A DNA stretch of 64,000 nucleotides from Comamonas testosteroni (GTDB lineage Bacteria; Pseudomonadota; Gammaproteobacteria; Burkholderiales; Burkholderiaceae_C). Positions within the stretch are counted from its first letter, which is position 1. Every line of letters begins with the position of its first letter. The notes under the pieces were generated by a model that was not told the DNA's origin, ran no database searches, and was given only the letters and a program-made list of their open reading frames with translations. Positions 8,830 through 17,029 of this stretch are shown here, piece by piece. Made by a program: the position numbers and the translations under genes. The stretch lies in contig NZ_AWOR01000001.1 in the NCBI RefSeq assembly GCF_000761245.1, positions 124,001-188,000 on the forward strand. Reading direction: 5' to 3'.

Positions 8830-10244
8830 GCCGCAGCTCCTGCCAGCATCCCGAGAACCTGGGCCCTGGATTGTTGTTCGCTGGCCTCGTACAGGGCGAT
8901 TTCGTCATGCACGCTCGCGCCCAGTGCGCTCTCGAAGACCTGCTGCGCGGCATGGGCCTGGTATTGCTTTTGCTCCTCGCCGCCGAGGTTGGACTGGAAG
9001 ATGCCGGCCGCGCTCACGGGCAGAAAATCCTCATAGGTGATCGGCTCGGCCTGCACCAGACCCCGGGTGATCAGCGCTTCCAGGTCTGCCTCGGCAGCGC
9101 CCTGGGGCAGCTGAGCCTGAGCATGTTCGGTCAGGCGGTAGCGGTAGAAAGCCAGACCCTGGCGGCGCAATTGCTCGTGCGTGTCTGGAAACTGCGTGAA
9201 GACCTGCTGCAGACGGTGCGCATAGTCGGGCGCGGCGCTGCCCGCGCTGTCTATGCCGCGCACCAGACCCAGCAGCTCGTCGTACAGGGCACGGCCCTTG
9301 CGTGTCAGCGCGACGCCGCGCTGCTCGATCTCGCCAAAGCGGGCGGTATGGGCGCCGGCACTGTCCGCGTTGGCGTCGGCATCGGTAAAGCGCACGGCCT
9401 CCTTGAGCGCCTTGAAGCTGGTCTGGCGCAGCAAGATAGGGCAGGCGCGCTGTGGCGGGCCTTCGACCACGTCCTTGGCATCCATGCCGCGCGTGGGCAT
9501 ATCGGCCTGGGCCAGGTCTATGTCCAGCGTGCGTGGCGTCAGATGGTTGATGTGCGGGCCCTTGAAGCACACCACATCGGCCACCAGGCGGTGGGCTTTT
9601 TGCAGGGCGTTGTAGGTGGCTGCGTCCACGGTGGCATCGCTGTGCCAGCGGAAGGTCTCCAGGGCCTGCTGCACAAAGGCGTCTGCGTCGCTGCTGTCCA
9701 GGCCTCCGTCACGCTCGGCCTGGGCAATGAGCTCCAGCGCGCGCGGCGTGAAGATGCGACGGCGCTGGAGGATCTCGGCGGCCTGCGCGCGCAGCGCCTC
9801 ATCGGCGATCAGCTCCAGGCGCAGCAGCGAGGTGAAGACGCGAAACGGGTTGGCCAGCAGCGCCTCGTCGTGCACCGGACGAAAGGCCGTGGAGTGCACG
9901 GGAACGCCGGCCACCGAGAGGTCGTAATAGCCCACGGGCTCCATGCCCATGACGGCGAACAGGCGGCGCAGCGTGGCCAGTTCCTCGGCCGTGCCGACGC
10001 GGATGGCGCCATGGCGCTCCACATCCAGGCGCTCGAGCTCGCCGCTTTTGCCCATGCGCTGGCGCAGCTCGGGGTCGGCCTGCAGCGCCACGGCGTTGAC
10101 ATCGGCCACAAGGTCGATCAGGGTGCCGTACTGCGGCACTTCCTTGCGGTACATCTCGGACATGGCGCGCGAGAAGCGCGTGCGGATCTCGTCGACGCTG
10201 ACAAAGCGGGCTGCGGAGGAAGAGGCGTGGGGCATGGCGCTCAT
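8826..10244 (-). CDS. hglS: 2-oxoadipate dioxygenase/decarboxylase (HglS/YdcJ, DUF1338 family)
   Basis: The 472-residue protein matches the DUF1338/YdcJ family, whose characterised Pseudomonas member HglS converts 2-oxoadipate to D-2-hydroxyglutarate with Fe(II) and O2. Recognisable features are VPQYGTLIDLVADVN near the N-terminus, PVHSTAFRPV, FKGPHINHLTPRTLDID and the GPPQRACPILLRQTSFKAL block. His residues of the vicinal-oxygen-chelate metal site lie in FKGPHINHL. It is the first gene of a two-gene operon with the aminotransferase, facing a divergent LysR regulator. Together these fit the lower part of D-lysine/2-aminoadipate catabolism. Confidence 0.87.
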   Translation of the reverse strand: MSAMPHASSSAARFVSVDEIRTRFSRAMSEMYRKEVPQYGTLIDLVADVNAVALQADPELRQRMGKSGELERLDVERHGAIRVGTAEELATLRRLFAVMGMEPVGYYDLSVAGVPVHSTAFRPVHDEALLANPFRVFTSLLRLELIADEALRAQAAEILQRRRIFTPRALELIAQAERDGGLDSSDADAFVQQALETFRWHSDATVDAATYNALQKAHRLVADVVCFKGPHINHLTPRTLDIDLAQADMPTRGMDAKDVVEGPPQRACPILLRQTSFKALKEAVRFTDADANADSAGAHTARFGEIEQRGVALTRKGRALYDELLGLVRGIDSAGSAAPDYAHRLQQVFTQFPDTHEQLRRQGLAFYRYRLTEHAQAQLPQGAAEADLEALITRGLVQAEPITYEDFLPVSAAGIFQSNLGGEEQKQYQAHAAQQVFESALGASVHDEIALYEASEQQSRAQVLGMLAGAAA

Positions 10245-10413
10245 GACAAAACAGAAGGGCTGGGGTCGTGGGATGGCCGCGCCGCTGGCGGGGCCGCAGG
10301 AATATGCAGCATGTTCTGCGCCGTCATGACTTTGGTCAAACGATAATCCGGCCTGCAGGTCATACCTGGACGGAATGAACCTGCGCCCGAATCATCCCCA
10401 CATCCTTGCCGCC

Positions 10414-11331
10414 ATGCAGCTATCCCGTCGCTTTCTGCCCCCCATGTCCCTGCTCTGCGCCTTCGAGGCCTCGGCGCGGCATCAGAGCTTTACCGCAGCG
10501 GCCGCCGAGCTGCATCTCACGCAAAGCGCCGTCAGCCGCCAGATCCGCGCGCTGGAGGAGCGCCTGGGCACCGAGCTGTTCGTGCGCGAGCGCCAGACCG
10601 TGCGCCTGAGCGCTGCGGGCCAGGCCTATGCGCAGGAGATCCGCGCCGCCCTGGCGCGCATCTCCAATGCCACGCTGGGCTTTCGCACCAACCCCCAAGG
10701 CGGCAGCCTGAACCTGGCCATCCTGCCGACCTTCGGCACGCGCTGGCTGGCGCCGCGGCTGCCGCAGTTCTTCAGCGCCCATCCGGGCATCACCATCAAC
10801 CTGACCACACGGCTGTCGCAGTTCGATTTCCAGCTCGAAGCCGTGGATGCGGCCATTCATTTCGGCCTGCCGAACTGGCCGGGCGCGGAGCTGGAGTTCC
10901 TCATGAGCGAGACCGTGGTGCCGGCCTGCAGCCCCGATGTGGCGGCCCGCCACGGCTTTGCCCGGCCCGAGGATCTGCTGCGCGCACCCCTGCTGCATCT
11001 GGCGTCGCGTCCCGACGCCTGGCAGCGCTGGTTCGGCAGCCAGGGCTGCCAGGGCGGCGATATGCAGGGCATGCTGTTCGATCAGTTCGCCACGGCGGCG
11101 CAGGCGGCGATTGCCGGCGTGGGCGTGGCGCTGCTGCCCAAGTTTCTGATCCAGCGCGAGCTGCAGGCCGGCGATCTGGTCCAGGCCCTGCCGCTGCTGC
11201 CAGAGGTGGAAAGTGCCGAGCGCTATTACCTGGCCTGGCCGACCAGCCGCTCGACCTATCCGCCGCTGCAGGCCTTCCAGGGCTGGCTCAAGCAGGTCGC
11301 GCAGGAGTTTGCCTGCTCTGCGTCGATGTAA
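10414..11331 (+). CDS. LysR-family regulator (GcvA-like), probable regulator of the hglS operon
   Basis: The protein has an N-terminal winged helix-turn-helix (FTAAAAELHLTQSAVSRQIRALEERLG, residues about 25-50) and a type 2 periplasmic-binding-fold effector domain. The opening LPPMSLLCAFEASARHQSF is typical of the GcvA/AmpR subgroup, and on that basis I prefer the start at 10414 to the in-frame ATG at 10375. It is transcribed divergently from hglS with about 170 bases between the starts, the usual arrangement for a LysR regulator and its target. Its likely ligand is a lysine-catabolic intermediate, which is inference. Confidence 0.88.
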   Translation: MQLSRRFLPPMSLLCAFEASARHQSFTAAAAELHLTQSAVSRQIRALEERLGTELFVRERQTVRLSAAGQAYAQEIRAALARISNATLGFRTNPQGGSLNLAILPTFGTRWLAPRLPQFFSAHPGITINLTTRLSQFDFQLEAVDAAIHFGLPNWPGAELEFLMSETVVPACSPDVAARHGFARPEDLLRAPLLHLASRPDAWQRWFGSQGCQGGDMQGMLFDQFATAAQAAIAGVGVALLPKFLIQRELQAGDLVQALPLLPEVESAERYYLAWPTSRSTYPPLQAFQGWLKQVAQEFACSASM

Positions 11332-11337
11332 TAAAAA

Positions 11338-11361
11338 AAGGAGCTGCAAGCGCAGCTCCTT
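11338..11361 (-). terminator. Intrinsic terminator for the 11458-12369 gene
   Basis: A perfect 10-base stem (AAGGAGCTGC, loop AAGC, GCAGCTCCTT) is followed on the minus strand by a run of seven T. It lies immediately after the LysR stop codon, so it may also stop rightward transcription, but the plus strand lacks a T run. Confidence 0.8.
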
Positions 11362-11385
11362 CAATGAATTCAGCTATGAATATGT

Positions 11386-11420
11386 CTGAAGTGCTTGTTT
11401 AACAAGCGCAACAAGCTATC
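11386..11420. repeat. Comamonadaceae-type intergenic repeat (GCTTGTT palindrome plus GATAGCTT)
   Basis: The segment holds the 15-base palindrome GCTTGTTTAACAAGC (11393-11407) and, read on the minus strand, the block GATAGCTTGTTGCGCTTG. Comparable blocks occur at 60521-60544 and, degenerate, at 40643-40705. From memory of Comamonas and Acidovorax genomes, such GATAGCTGC...GCGCTTGT elements are abundant between genes. The function is unknown; here it precedes the terminator of the leftward gene. Confidence 0.5.
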
Positions 11421-11457
11421 AATAAAGCATGGCTCCAGGCGCAGTCTAGTGGTCGCT

Positions 11458-12369
11458 TCAGCTGTTGTAGGCTTCCAGCGGCTTGTCATTGGGCGCTTGC
11501 AGCAGCTGCTTGAGCGTCTCGCTCATGGGCAGGTTCAGCGGCATTTCCTTGGGCGGAATGGGCTGCATAAACCATTTGTCGTAGATCTTCGCCACTTCGC
11601 CGGACTTCATCATGCGCACCAGGGCATCGTCCACGGCCTTCTTGAAGCCGGGATCGTCCTTGCGCATCAGCAGCGCGATGGGCTCCGACCCCAGCGCCTC
11701 GCCCACGATCTTGTAGCCCCTGGGGTCCTTGGAGTTGGCGATCACGCCGGCCAGCAGATTGTCGTCAAGCACAAAAGCGTCAGCGCGGCCGGACTCCAGC
11801 ATCAGAAAGCTCTCGAAATGGTCCTTGCCCAGCTGGGTCGGCAGCTTCACATTGTTGTCATGGCTGTATTTGCGCAGCAGCTGCACGGCGGTGGTGCCTG
11901 CCGAAGCGGCCACGGTCTTGCCATCCAGCTGCTTGAACGAGGTCACGGGCGAGTCTGCGCGCACGGCCATGCGCACCTGGCTGACATAGGTGGTGACGGC
12001 AAACGAGACCTGCTTTTGGCGGCTGAGGTTGTTGGTCGTGGGGCCGCAGCCCAGATCCACGGTGCCGTTTTGCACCAGCGGCATGGTGTTCTGCGCGGTG
12101 ATGGCCATGTATTCGATCTTGGCGCTGGGCGCGATCTGGGCCAGCACCTTCTCGCACAACTCCACGTGGTAGCCGGTGAAGCGGTGGTTGGCGCCTATGG
12201 CATAGGCCATGGGGGCCGAGCTTTCGCGCACGCCTATGACCACCTTGCCGGTCTTTTGCAGCTTCTCCAGCGTGCTGCCGGGGGTGGTCTGGGCCTGGAC
12301 GCCGGAGGCGGCCATGGCGGCTACAAGGGCGGTACATGCCAGCGTTATGTTCGCGGTCATCAGGCGCAT
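11458..12369 (-). CDS. Amino-acid ABC transporter substrate-binding protein (GltI-like)
   Basis: A periplasmic binding protein of the polar amino-acid family. It has a signal peptide (MRLMTANITLACTALVAAM, cleavage after VQA) and the core motifs VIGVRESSAPMAYAI, YHVELCEKV, VDLGCGPTTNNLSRQKQVSFA and RADAFVLDDNLL typical of glutamate/aspartate binders. The start at 12369 has GAGGAG 9 bases upstream; the longer open frame to 12513 lacks a signal peptide at its start. The product is 303 residues, equal to GltI-type proteins. No permease or ATPase gene is adjacent, so it must serve a transporter encoded elsewhere. Confidence 0.88.
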   Translation of the reverse strand: MRLMTANITLACTALVAAMAASGVQAQTTPGSTLEKLQKTGKVVIGVRESSAPMAYAIGANHRFTGYHVELCEKVLAQIAPSAKIEYMAITAQNTMPLVQNGTVDLGCGPTTNNLSRQKQVSFAVTTYVSQVRMAVRADSPVTSFKQLDGKTVAASAGTTAVQLLRKYSHDNNVKLPTQLGKDHFESFLMLESGRADAFVLDDNLLAGVIANSKDPRGYKIVGEALGSEPIALLMRKDDPGFKKAVDDALVRMMKSGEVAKIYDKWFMQPIPPKEMPLNLPMSETLKQLLQAPNDKPLEAYNS

Positions 12370-12831
12370 GGGGGAAGTCTCCTCGGGAAGTGGGCGTATC
12401 GAAAACGCAATGCAATTGTTGTTCGGTCGTCCATGGTGCCGCACATTGCCTGCAGCCCATGAATCGCCAGGACCCGTTTGCGGGGCGGCCTGTTTGTCAA
12501 GGTCCTGCATCAACTATCCGGCAAATGGCGGCGGCTTCATAACGATGAAACGGAAGAAGGTCATGCTTGCCGCGTATGACCCGGCAGCGCGCGTCCAGGC
12601 GCGGCAGCCGGCGCGGCAAAGCCATAGCGGGAGGGCAGATCGGGCTTTTTGGGTAATATCTGCGCCTGTTGCACAGGCCCGCGCATCGCTTGCGGCGCGT
12701 CCAGCCTTGTGCCGCCAGGGTCGGCCGTGTCGCTGCCGCCTGGTCCGCTCCGTTTTCGGTTCGCGCAGCGCAGCCCGCAAGGGCGCCACAGAGAGATTCT
12801 GCATGCGTGAACCTGTTTTGAGACAGACTCC
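12370..12831. other. Divergent intergenic region without a recognisable gene
   Basis: The 462 bases separate the leftward amino-acid-binding-protein gene from the rightward DUF2760 gene and must hold both promoters. I see no coding pattern, RNA gene or strong terminator. The part nearest the DUF2760 start has a GAGAGA and a TTTTGAGACAG stretch but no clear ribosome site. Confidence 0.5.
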
Positions 12832-13509
12832 ATGACTGCCAATACCCCCCCCTCATTCCTGAGCCGCATCGCCATCGCGATCGGCAGTTTCTTTGCCATT
12901 CTCGGTAACGGTCGCCTGGCCGCCGACGTGAGTCGTGTGCGCGCCGGTGAGGCTTTTGCCGCCGACGTCGCCCCCAGGGAAGTACGCGTGGAAGTGCCGG
13001 TCGAGAAGATCGTCGAGGTTCGCGTCGAAGTACCGGTCGAAAAAATCGTGGAAAAGACCGTCGAAAAGCGCGTCGAGGTTCCGGTCGAGAAGCTGATTGA
13101 AAAAACCGTCGAGGTGGAAAAGCTCGTCGCCACCGACAGCGCCGCCCTGCAACTGCTGGGCCTGATGCAGCGCGAGGCCCGTTTTGTGGACTTCATCCAG
13201 GAAGATGTTGCGCCCTATACCGATGCCGAAATCGGCGCGGCCGCGCGCGTGGTGCATGAAGGCTGCCGCAAGGTGCTGCGCGAGCATTTCACGCTCTCGC
13301 CCGTGTGCAGCGAAGCCGAAGGCTCACGCATCACTTTGCAGGCCGGTTTTGACGCTGCTGCCGTGCGACTGACGGGCAATGTGGTCGGCCAGCCACCGTT
13401 TACCGGCACGCTGTCCCACCGGGGCTGGCTGGTGACTCAGGTCAGGCTCCCCCAGCTCACCGACATTCAGGCCGCCAAGGTCATCGCCCAAGCCGAAGTG
13501 GAGCTGTGA
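12832..13509 (+). CDS. DUF2760 protein with charged VEVPVEK repeats
   Basis: The 225-residue protein belongs to the uncharacterised DUF2760 family, which is commonly encoded next to divergent Hsp70 genes. An N-terminal hydrophobic stretch (residues 11-24) could anchor it to the membrane. Residues 50-99 form a run of VEVPVEKIVE-type repeats with alternating acidic, basic and Val residues, probably an extended stalk. The C-terminal half (from about 101) is the conserved domain. It ends 3 bases before the Hsp70 gene, so the two form an operon. A role as a partner or anchor for the Hsp70 is inference from this linkage. Confidence 0.83.
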   Translation: MTANTPPSFLSRIAIAIGSFFAILGNGRLAADVSRVRAGEAFAADVAPREVRVEVPVEKIVEVRVEVPVEKIVEKTVEKRVEVPVEKLIEKTVEVEKLVATDSAALQLLGLMQREARFVDFIQEDVAPYTDAEIGAAARVVHEGCRKVLREHFTLSPVCSEAEGSRITLQAGFDAAAVRLTGNVVGQPPFTGTLSHRGWLVTQVRLPQLTDIQAAKVIAQAEVEL

Positions 13510-13512
13510 GCC

Positions 13513-15492
13513 ATGAACATGTTTGCCTCCATCGCCGCATCGGGTGCGGCCCCCCAGGCCGCTCCCTTGGCTGAAAACGTGGCTGCTGTCGCTCAGCCGC
13601 AAAGCAGCGCTGCTGGCCCGGTCGATGCTCCATCTGCCGGCGCTAGCTACAGCATCGGCATCGATCTGGGCACCACCCACTGCGCGCTGTCCTATGTGAA
13701 CAAGATCGTCAGCGATGGCGAGAAGGTGGTGCAGGGCGTGCTGGACATTCCCCAGCTCACGGCTCCCGGCAGTGTCGAGGCCAGGCCCCTGCTGCCGTCC
13801 TTTCTCTATCTGCCGCACGAGAGCGAGCTGACCGAAGCCGAGCGCAGCCTGCCCGGTGCGCCCGGCGACTTCATCACCGGCGAATTCGCCCGCAGCCGCG
13901 GCGCGGCCACGCCCATCCGTCTGGTGAGCAGCGCCAAGAGCTGGCTCTGCCACCCCGGCGTCGATCGCCGCGCAGGCATTCTCCCCGCCGATGCACCGGA
14001 GGAGGTCAGCCGCATTTCGCCGCTGACCGCCTCCACCCGCTATCTTGAGCATCTGCGCCGCGCCTGGGAGCAGGCCCACCCCGAGGCCCCGTTTGACCAG
14101 CAGGACATTACCGTCACCATTCCGGCATCGTTCGACCCCGCCGCGCGCGAGTTGACGGCCGAGGCCTGCAAGGCTGCAGGCTTTGCCAAGCTGACGCTGC
14201 TCGAAGAACCCCAGGCCGCGCTGTACAGCTGGATCCAGGCCAGCGGCGGCCAGTGGCGCAAGCAGGTCAAGCATGGCGACATCATCCTCGTCGTGGACGT
14301 GGGCGGCGGCACCACCGACCTCTCGCTGATCGCCGTGCTGGAGCGCGAAGGCAATCTGGAGCTGCAGCGCATTGCCGTGGGCGAGCACATTCTGCTGGGC
14401 GGCGACAACATGGATCTGGCCCTGGCCTATGGCGTGGCGCGCAAGCTGGCGGCCGAGGGCAAGCAGCTCGATGCCTGGCAAACCCGCGCGCTGGCCCATG
14501 GCTGCCGCGCAGCCAAGGAGCAATTGCTGGCTGACGCCAACTTGCAGGCCGTGCCCGTGGTCGTGCCCAGCCGGGGCAGCAAGCTCATCGGCGGCAGCAT
14601 TCGCACCGAAGTGACACGCGACGAAGTGCTGGCCATGCTGGTCGAGGGCTTTTTCCCCAAGGTGGCCGTCAGCGACAAGCCCAAGACCCGCGCGCGCGGC
14701 GCGCTCACGCAGCTGGGCCTGCCCTATGCGCAGGATGCCGCCGTCACGCGCCATCTGGCGGCCTTTCTGAGCCGCCAGGTTCATGCGCTGGCCGAGATCG
14801 AAGGCCTGAACGGCGATCAGATCGACGGCTCCACCTTCTTGCACCCCACGGCCATTTTGTTCAACGGCGGCGTGCTCAAGGCGCCCCAGATCGAGCAGCG
14901 CATCCTGGAAGTCATCAACGGCTGGCTGGACGACGAGGCCTGCGAGCCTGCGCGTCTGCTGGACGGTGCCAACCTCGATCTGGCCGTGGCCCGCGGTGCG
15001 GCCTATTACGGCCATATCGCCACCAGCGGCCGTGGCGTGCGCATTCGCGGCGGCACGGCCCAGTCCTATTACGTGGGTGTGGAGAGCAATATGCCTGCTA
15101 TCCCCGGCATGGAGCCGCCCCTGTCCGCCCTGTGCCTGGCGCCGTTCGGCATGGAAGAGGGCACGGAAGTCGCGCTGCCTGACGAAGAGTTCGGCCTGGT
15201 CGTGGGCGAGCCCGTGCGTCTGCGCTTCTTCGGCTCGTCCGTGCGCCGCTCCGACCAGGTCGGCACCATGCTGGACTTCTGGTCGCCCGAAGAGCTGGTG
15301 GAGCTGCAGGAGATCGAGCTGAATCTGCCCGCTGCCGGCCGCGCGGCCGGCGAGGTGGTGCCCGTGACCCTGGCGGCGCGCGTGACCGATATCGGCACCC
15401 TGGAGCTCAATGCCGTGCCCGTGGGCGGAAGCGAGCGCTGGAAGGTGGAGTTCGATGTGCGCGCGGAAACCTCTGCGGAGGCTGCCGAGTAA
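13513..15492 (+). CDS. Hsp70-family protein (divergent DnaK-like ATPase)
   Basis: The 659-residue protein has the Hsp70/actin ATPase domain: phosphate-1 motif GIDLGTTHCALSYV near residue 50, phosphate-2 motif VVDVGGGTTDLSLI near residue 260, and an adenosine-type motif LFNGGVLKAP near residue 455. An N-terminal low-complexity Ala/Pro segment of about 45 residues precedes it. The substrate-binding part (from about 500) is short and unlike DnaK. It directly follows the DUF2760 gene, and a terminator at 15516-15550 ends the operon. A larger relative is encoded at 33120-35993, and the two share several active-site blocks. It is not the housekeeping DnaK, which would lie with grpE and dnaJ. Confidence 0.88.
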   Translation: MNMFASIAASGAAPQAAPLAENVAAVAQPQSSAAGPVDAPSAGASYSIGIDLGTTHCALSYVNKIVSDGEKVVQGVLDIPQLTAPGSVEARPLLPSFLYLPHESELTEAERSLPGAPGDFITGEFARSRGAATPIRLVSSAKSWLCHPGVDRRAGILPADAPEEVSRISPLTASTRYLEHLRRAWEQAHPEAPFDQQDITVTIPASFDPAARELTAEACKAAGFAKLTLLEEPQAALYSWIQASGGQWRKQVKHGDIILVVDVGGGTTDLSLIAVLEREGNLELQRIAVGEHILLGGDNMDLALAYGVARKLAAEGKQLDAWQTRALAHGCRAAKEQLLADANLQAVPVVVPSRGSKLIGGSIRTEVTRDEVLAMLVEGFFPKVAVSDKPKTRARGALTQLGLPYAQDAAVTRHLAAFLSRQVHALAEIEGLNGDQIDGSTFLHPTAILFNGGVLKAPQIEQRILEVINGWLDDEACEPARLLDGANLDLAVARGAAYYGHIATSGRGVRIRGGTAQSYYVGVESNMPAIPGMEPPLSALCLAPFGMEEGTEVALPDEEFGLVVGEPVRLRFFGSSVRRSDQVGTMLDFWSPEELVELQEIELNLPAAGRAAGEVVPVTLAARVTDIGTLELNAVPVGGSERWKVEFDVRAETSAEAAE

Positions 15493-15515
15493 GGCCGCTG
15501 AGTTACTTGACGGCG

Positions 15516-15550
15516 AAAGCCCGCAGGCCGATTGGTTGGCGGGCTTTTTT
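15516..15550 (+). terminator. Intrinsic terminator after the DUF2760-Hsp70 operon
   Basis: A 9-base stem AAAGCCCGC/GCGGGCTTT encloses a 14-base loop and runs into TTTTTT. It lies 24 bases after the Hsp70 stop codon. Confidence 0.85.
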
Positions 15551-15551
15551 G

Positions 15552-15587
15552 TTCTCTCGTCTGTTTTCTCGTTTGTTCTCTCGTTTG
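15552..15587 (+). repeat. Three tandem 12-base repeats
   Basis: Three consecutive units read TTCTCTCGTCTG, TTTTCTCGTTTG and TTCTCTCGTTTG. They follow the terminator directly, in the spacer between the Hsp70 gene and the convergent porin gene. Slippage at such a repeat would change only spacing. Confidence 0.7.
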
Positions 15588-15753
15588 CGGTTGCGCGTCC
15601 GGCCGAGATCCGCCCTCTGTCCGTGACAAAGGCCTGCCACAAAAAGGTTCAGGCCCAATCACGCCAGGCGCAAGATCATGAAGCTCTTCTTTTGAGAAGC
15701 AAGGCGCGCACCATGCCCACCAGCAGCATGGCACGCCCCCCGCTCAAGCAGGT

Positions 15754-16785
15754 CTAGAACGCGTGGCGCAGACCCACGCTCAGGCTGCTGGCATCCTGCC
15801 CATAGCCCACGCCACCCTTGAAGTTATAGCCATAGGTCACGCCCGATCCGTTGTCGATGCGCGTGTAGGCAGCATAGAGCTTGGTGCGTTTGCTCAGATG
15901 GTGGTTGTAGCCAAGAATCCACTGGCGCGCGCTGCTGCCGGGCACATGGCTCCATCGACTCGCCCAGCCGTAGCCCAGGGCAAGCTCCGAAGCGCCGGCC
16001 CGGTAGACCGCAGTCACGCGCGCAGCGTCACGCGTGCCGCAACCGGCACCGCCATGGCTGCACAGCGAGCCCGAGCCGTTGTCCGAGCGCTGGTAGTAGG
16101 CACCGACCTGCAGCGCATTCCAGATGTAGTGGCCGCGCAGGGCAAACTGCTTGTCGTCGCCCAGCTGGGTAAAGCCCGCGCCCAGGGCCAATGGGCCACG
16201 CTCCCAGTTGGCATAGAGGTCGTAGCCGTTCTTCTGCACGGTGCCGGCCGTCTTTTCGTGCAGCGATGCCTGGGCTTCCACCGTCAGTCCGGCCATGACC
16301 GGGCTGCGGTAGGCAATCTTGTTGGTGTTGCGCATTACGTAGTCGTAGAGCGCATCGGCGATGGAGCCGGTGTCGTGGTTGGGCTCATCCAGTGCACCAT
16401 AGTCTGCAATGCCGAAATAGGTGGCAGCACCAAAACGGCCCAGACGCAGCTTGCCCAGTCTGCCTGAGAGGTTGACTTCGCTCTGGCGCTGAAAGGCCAG
16501 CGCGCCGGTGCTGCCTGTGCCGGCACCGGTGTCGGACTCAAAGCCGGATTCGAGCTGAAAGCCGGCCTTGAGGCCGCCGCCCAGGTCTTCGCTGCCCACA
16601 AAGCCAAAGCGCGAGTTGTTGTTGAAGAGTCCGGTCAGGCTGCTGCCTCCGACCTTCTGATGCTCTACCGAGGTATTGAGGCGGCCATAGATCTGCACGC
16701 TGCTTTGTGCCAGCGCGACGGAAGCTCCGGCGGTGGCCAGAGCGGCGAAGAGGACACGAGACACAGTTGTTGTTTTGACTGGCAT
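15754..16785 (-). CDS. Gram-negative outer-membrane porin
   Basis: A 343-residue trimeric-porin-family protein of the betaproteobacterial type. It has a signal peptide (LFAALATAGASVALAQ), then the mature start SSVQIYGRLNTSVEH, the barrel motif RFGFVGSEDLGGGLKAGFQLE and a C-terminal strand ending in Phe (SVGLRHAF). It lies downstream of and in the same orientation as the DszC-like gene, but 244 bases separate them, so it may have its own promoter. A role as outer-membrane entry route for the substrate of the adjacent sulfur cluster is possible but unproven. Confidence 0.92.
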   Translation of the reverse strand: MPVKTTTVSRVLFAALATAGASVALAQSSVQIYGRLNTSVEHQKVGGSSLTGLFNNNSRFGFVGSEDLGGGLKAGFQLESGFESDTGAGTGSTGALAFQRQSEVNLSGRLGKLRLGRFGAATYFGIADYGALDEPNHDTGSIADALYDYVMRNTNKIAYRSPVMAGLTVEAQASLHEKTAGTVQKNGYDLYANWERGPLALGAGFTQLGDDKQFALRGHYIWNALQVGAYYQRSDNGSGSLCSHGGAGCGTRDAARVTAVYRAGASELALGYGWASRWSHVPGSSARQWILGYNHHLSKRTKLYAAYTRIDNGSGVTYGYNFKGGVGYGQDASSLSVGLRHAF

Positions 16786-17029
16786 GTAGCGACTAGCCTT
16801 CGATCTTTGCTATGAAACTTGCGCGAACCTGCGCGCCTGTAACAAGGCAAATCCCGTGCCAGCGGACATGCACCGGTTTGGACTGTGGTCCCCTTGAGGT
16901 CCTGCCCGTGCCTGCGTTCGGCAGCACTGCTGCGCAACAGGTTGACGGACCACATGTGCTTTGGGGGCCACCTCCAGAGAGAGTCGGATACCTGCTCGGC
17001 CAGAGGCCGGCTGTGATTGTGTGCAGCGT

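Noticed and set aside
13324..15642. A 772-codon minus-strand frame opposite the first Hsp70 gene
   Set aside because: The Hsp70 motifs on the plus strand are unambiguous; the antisense translation has no recognisable domain.
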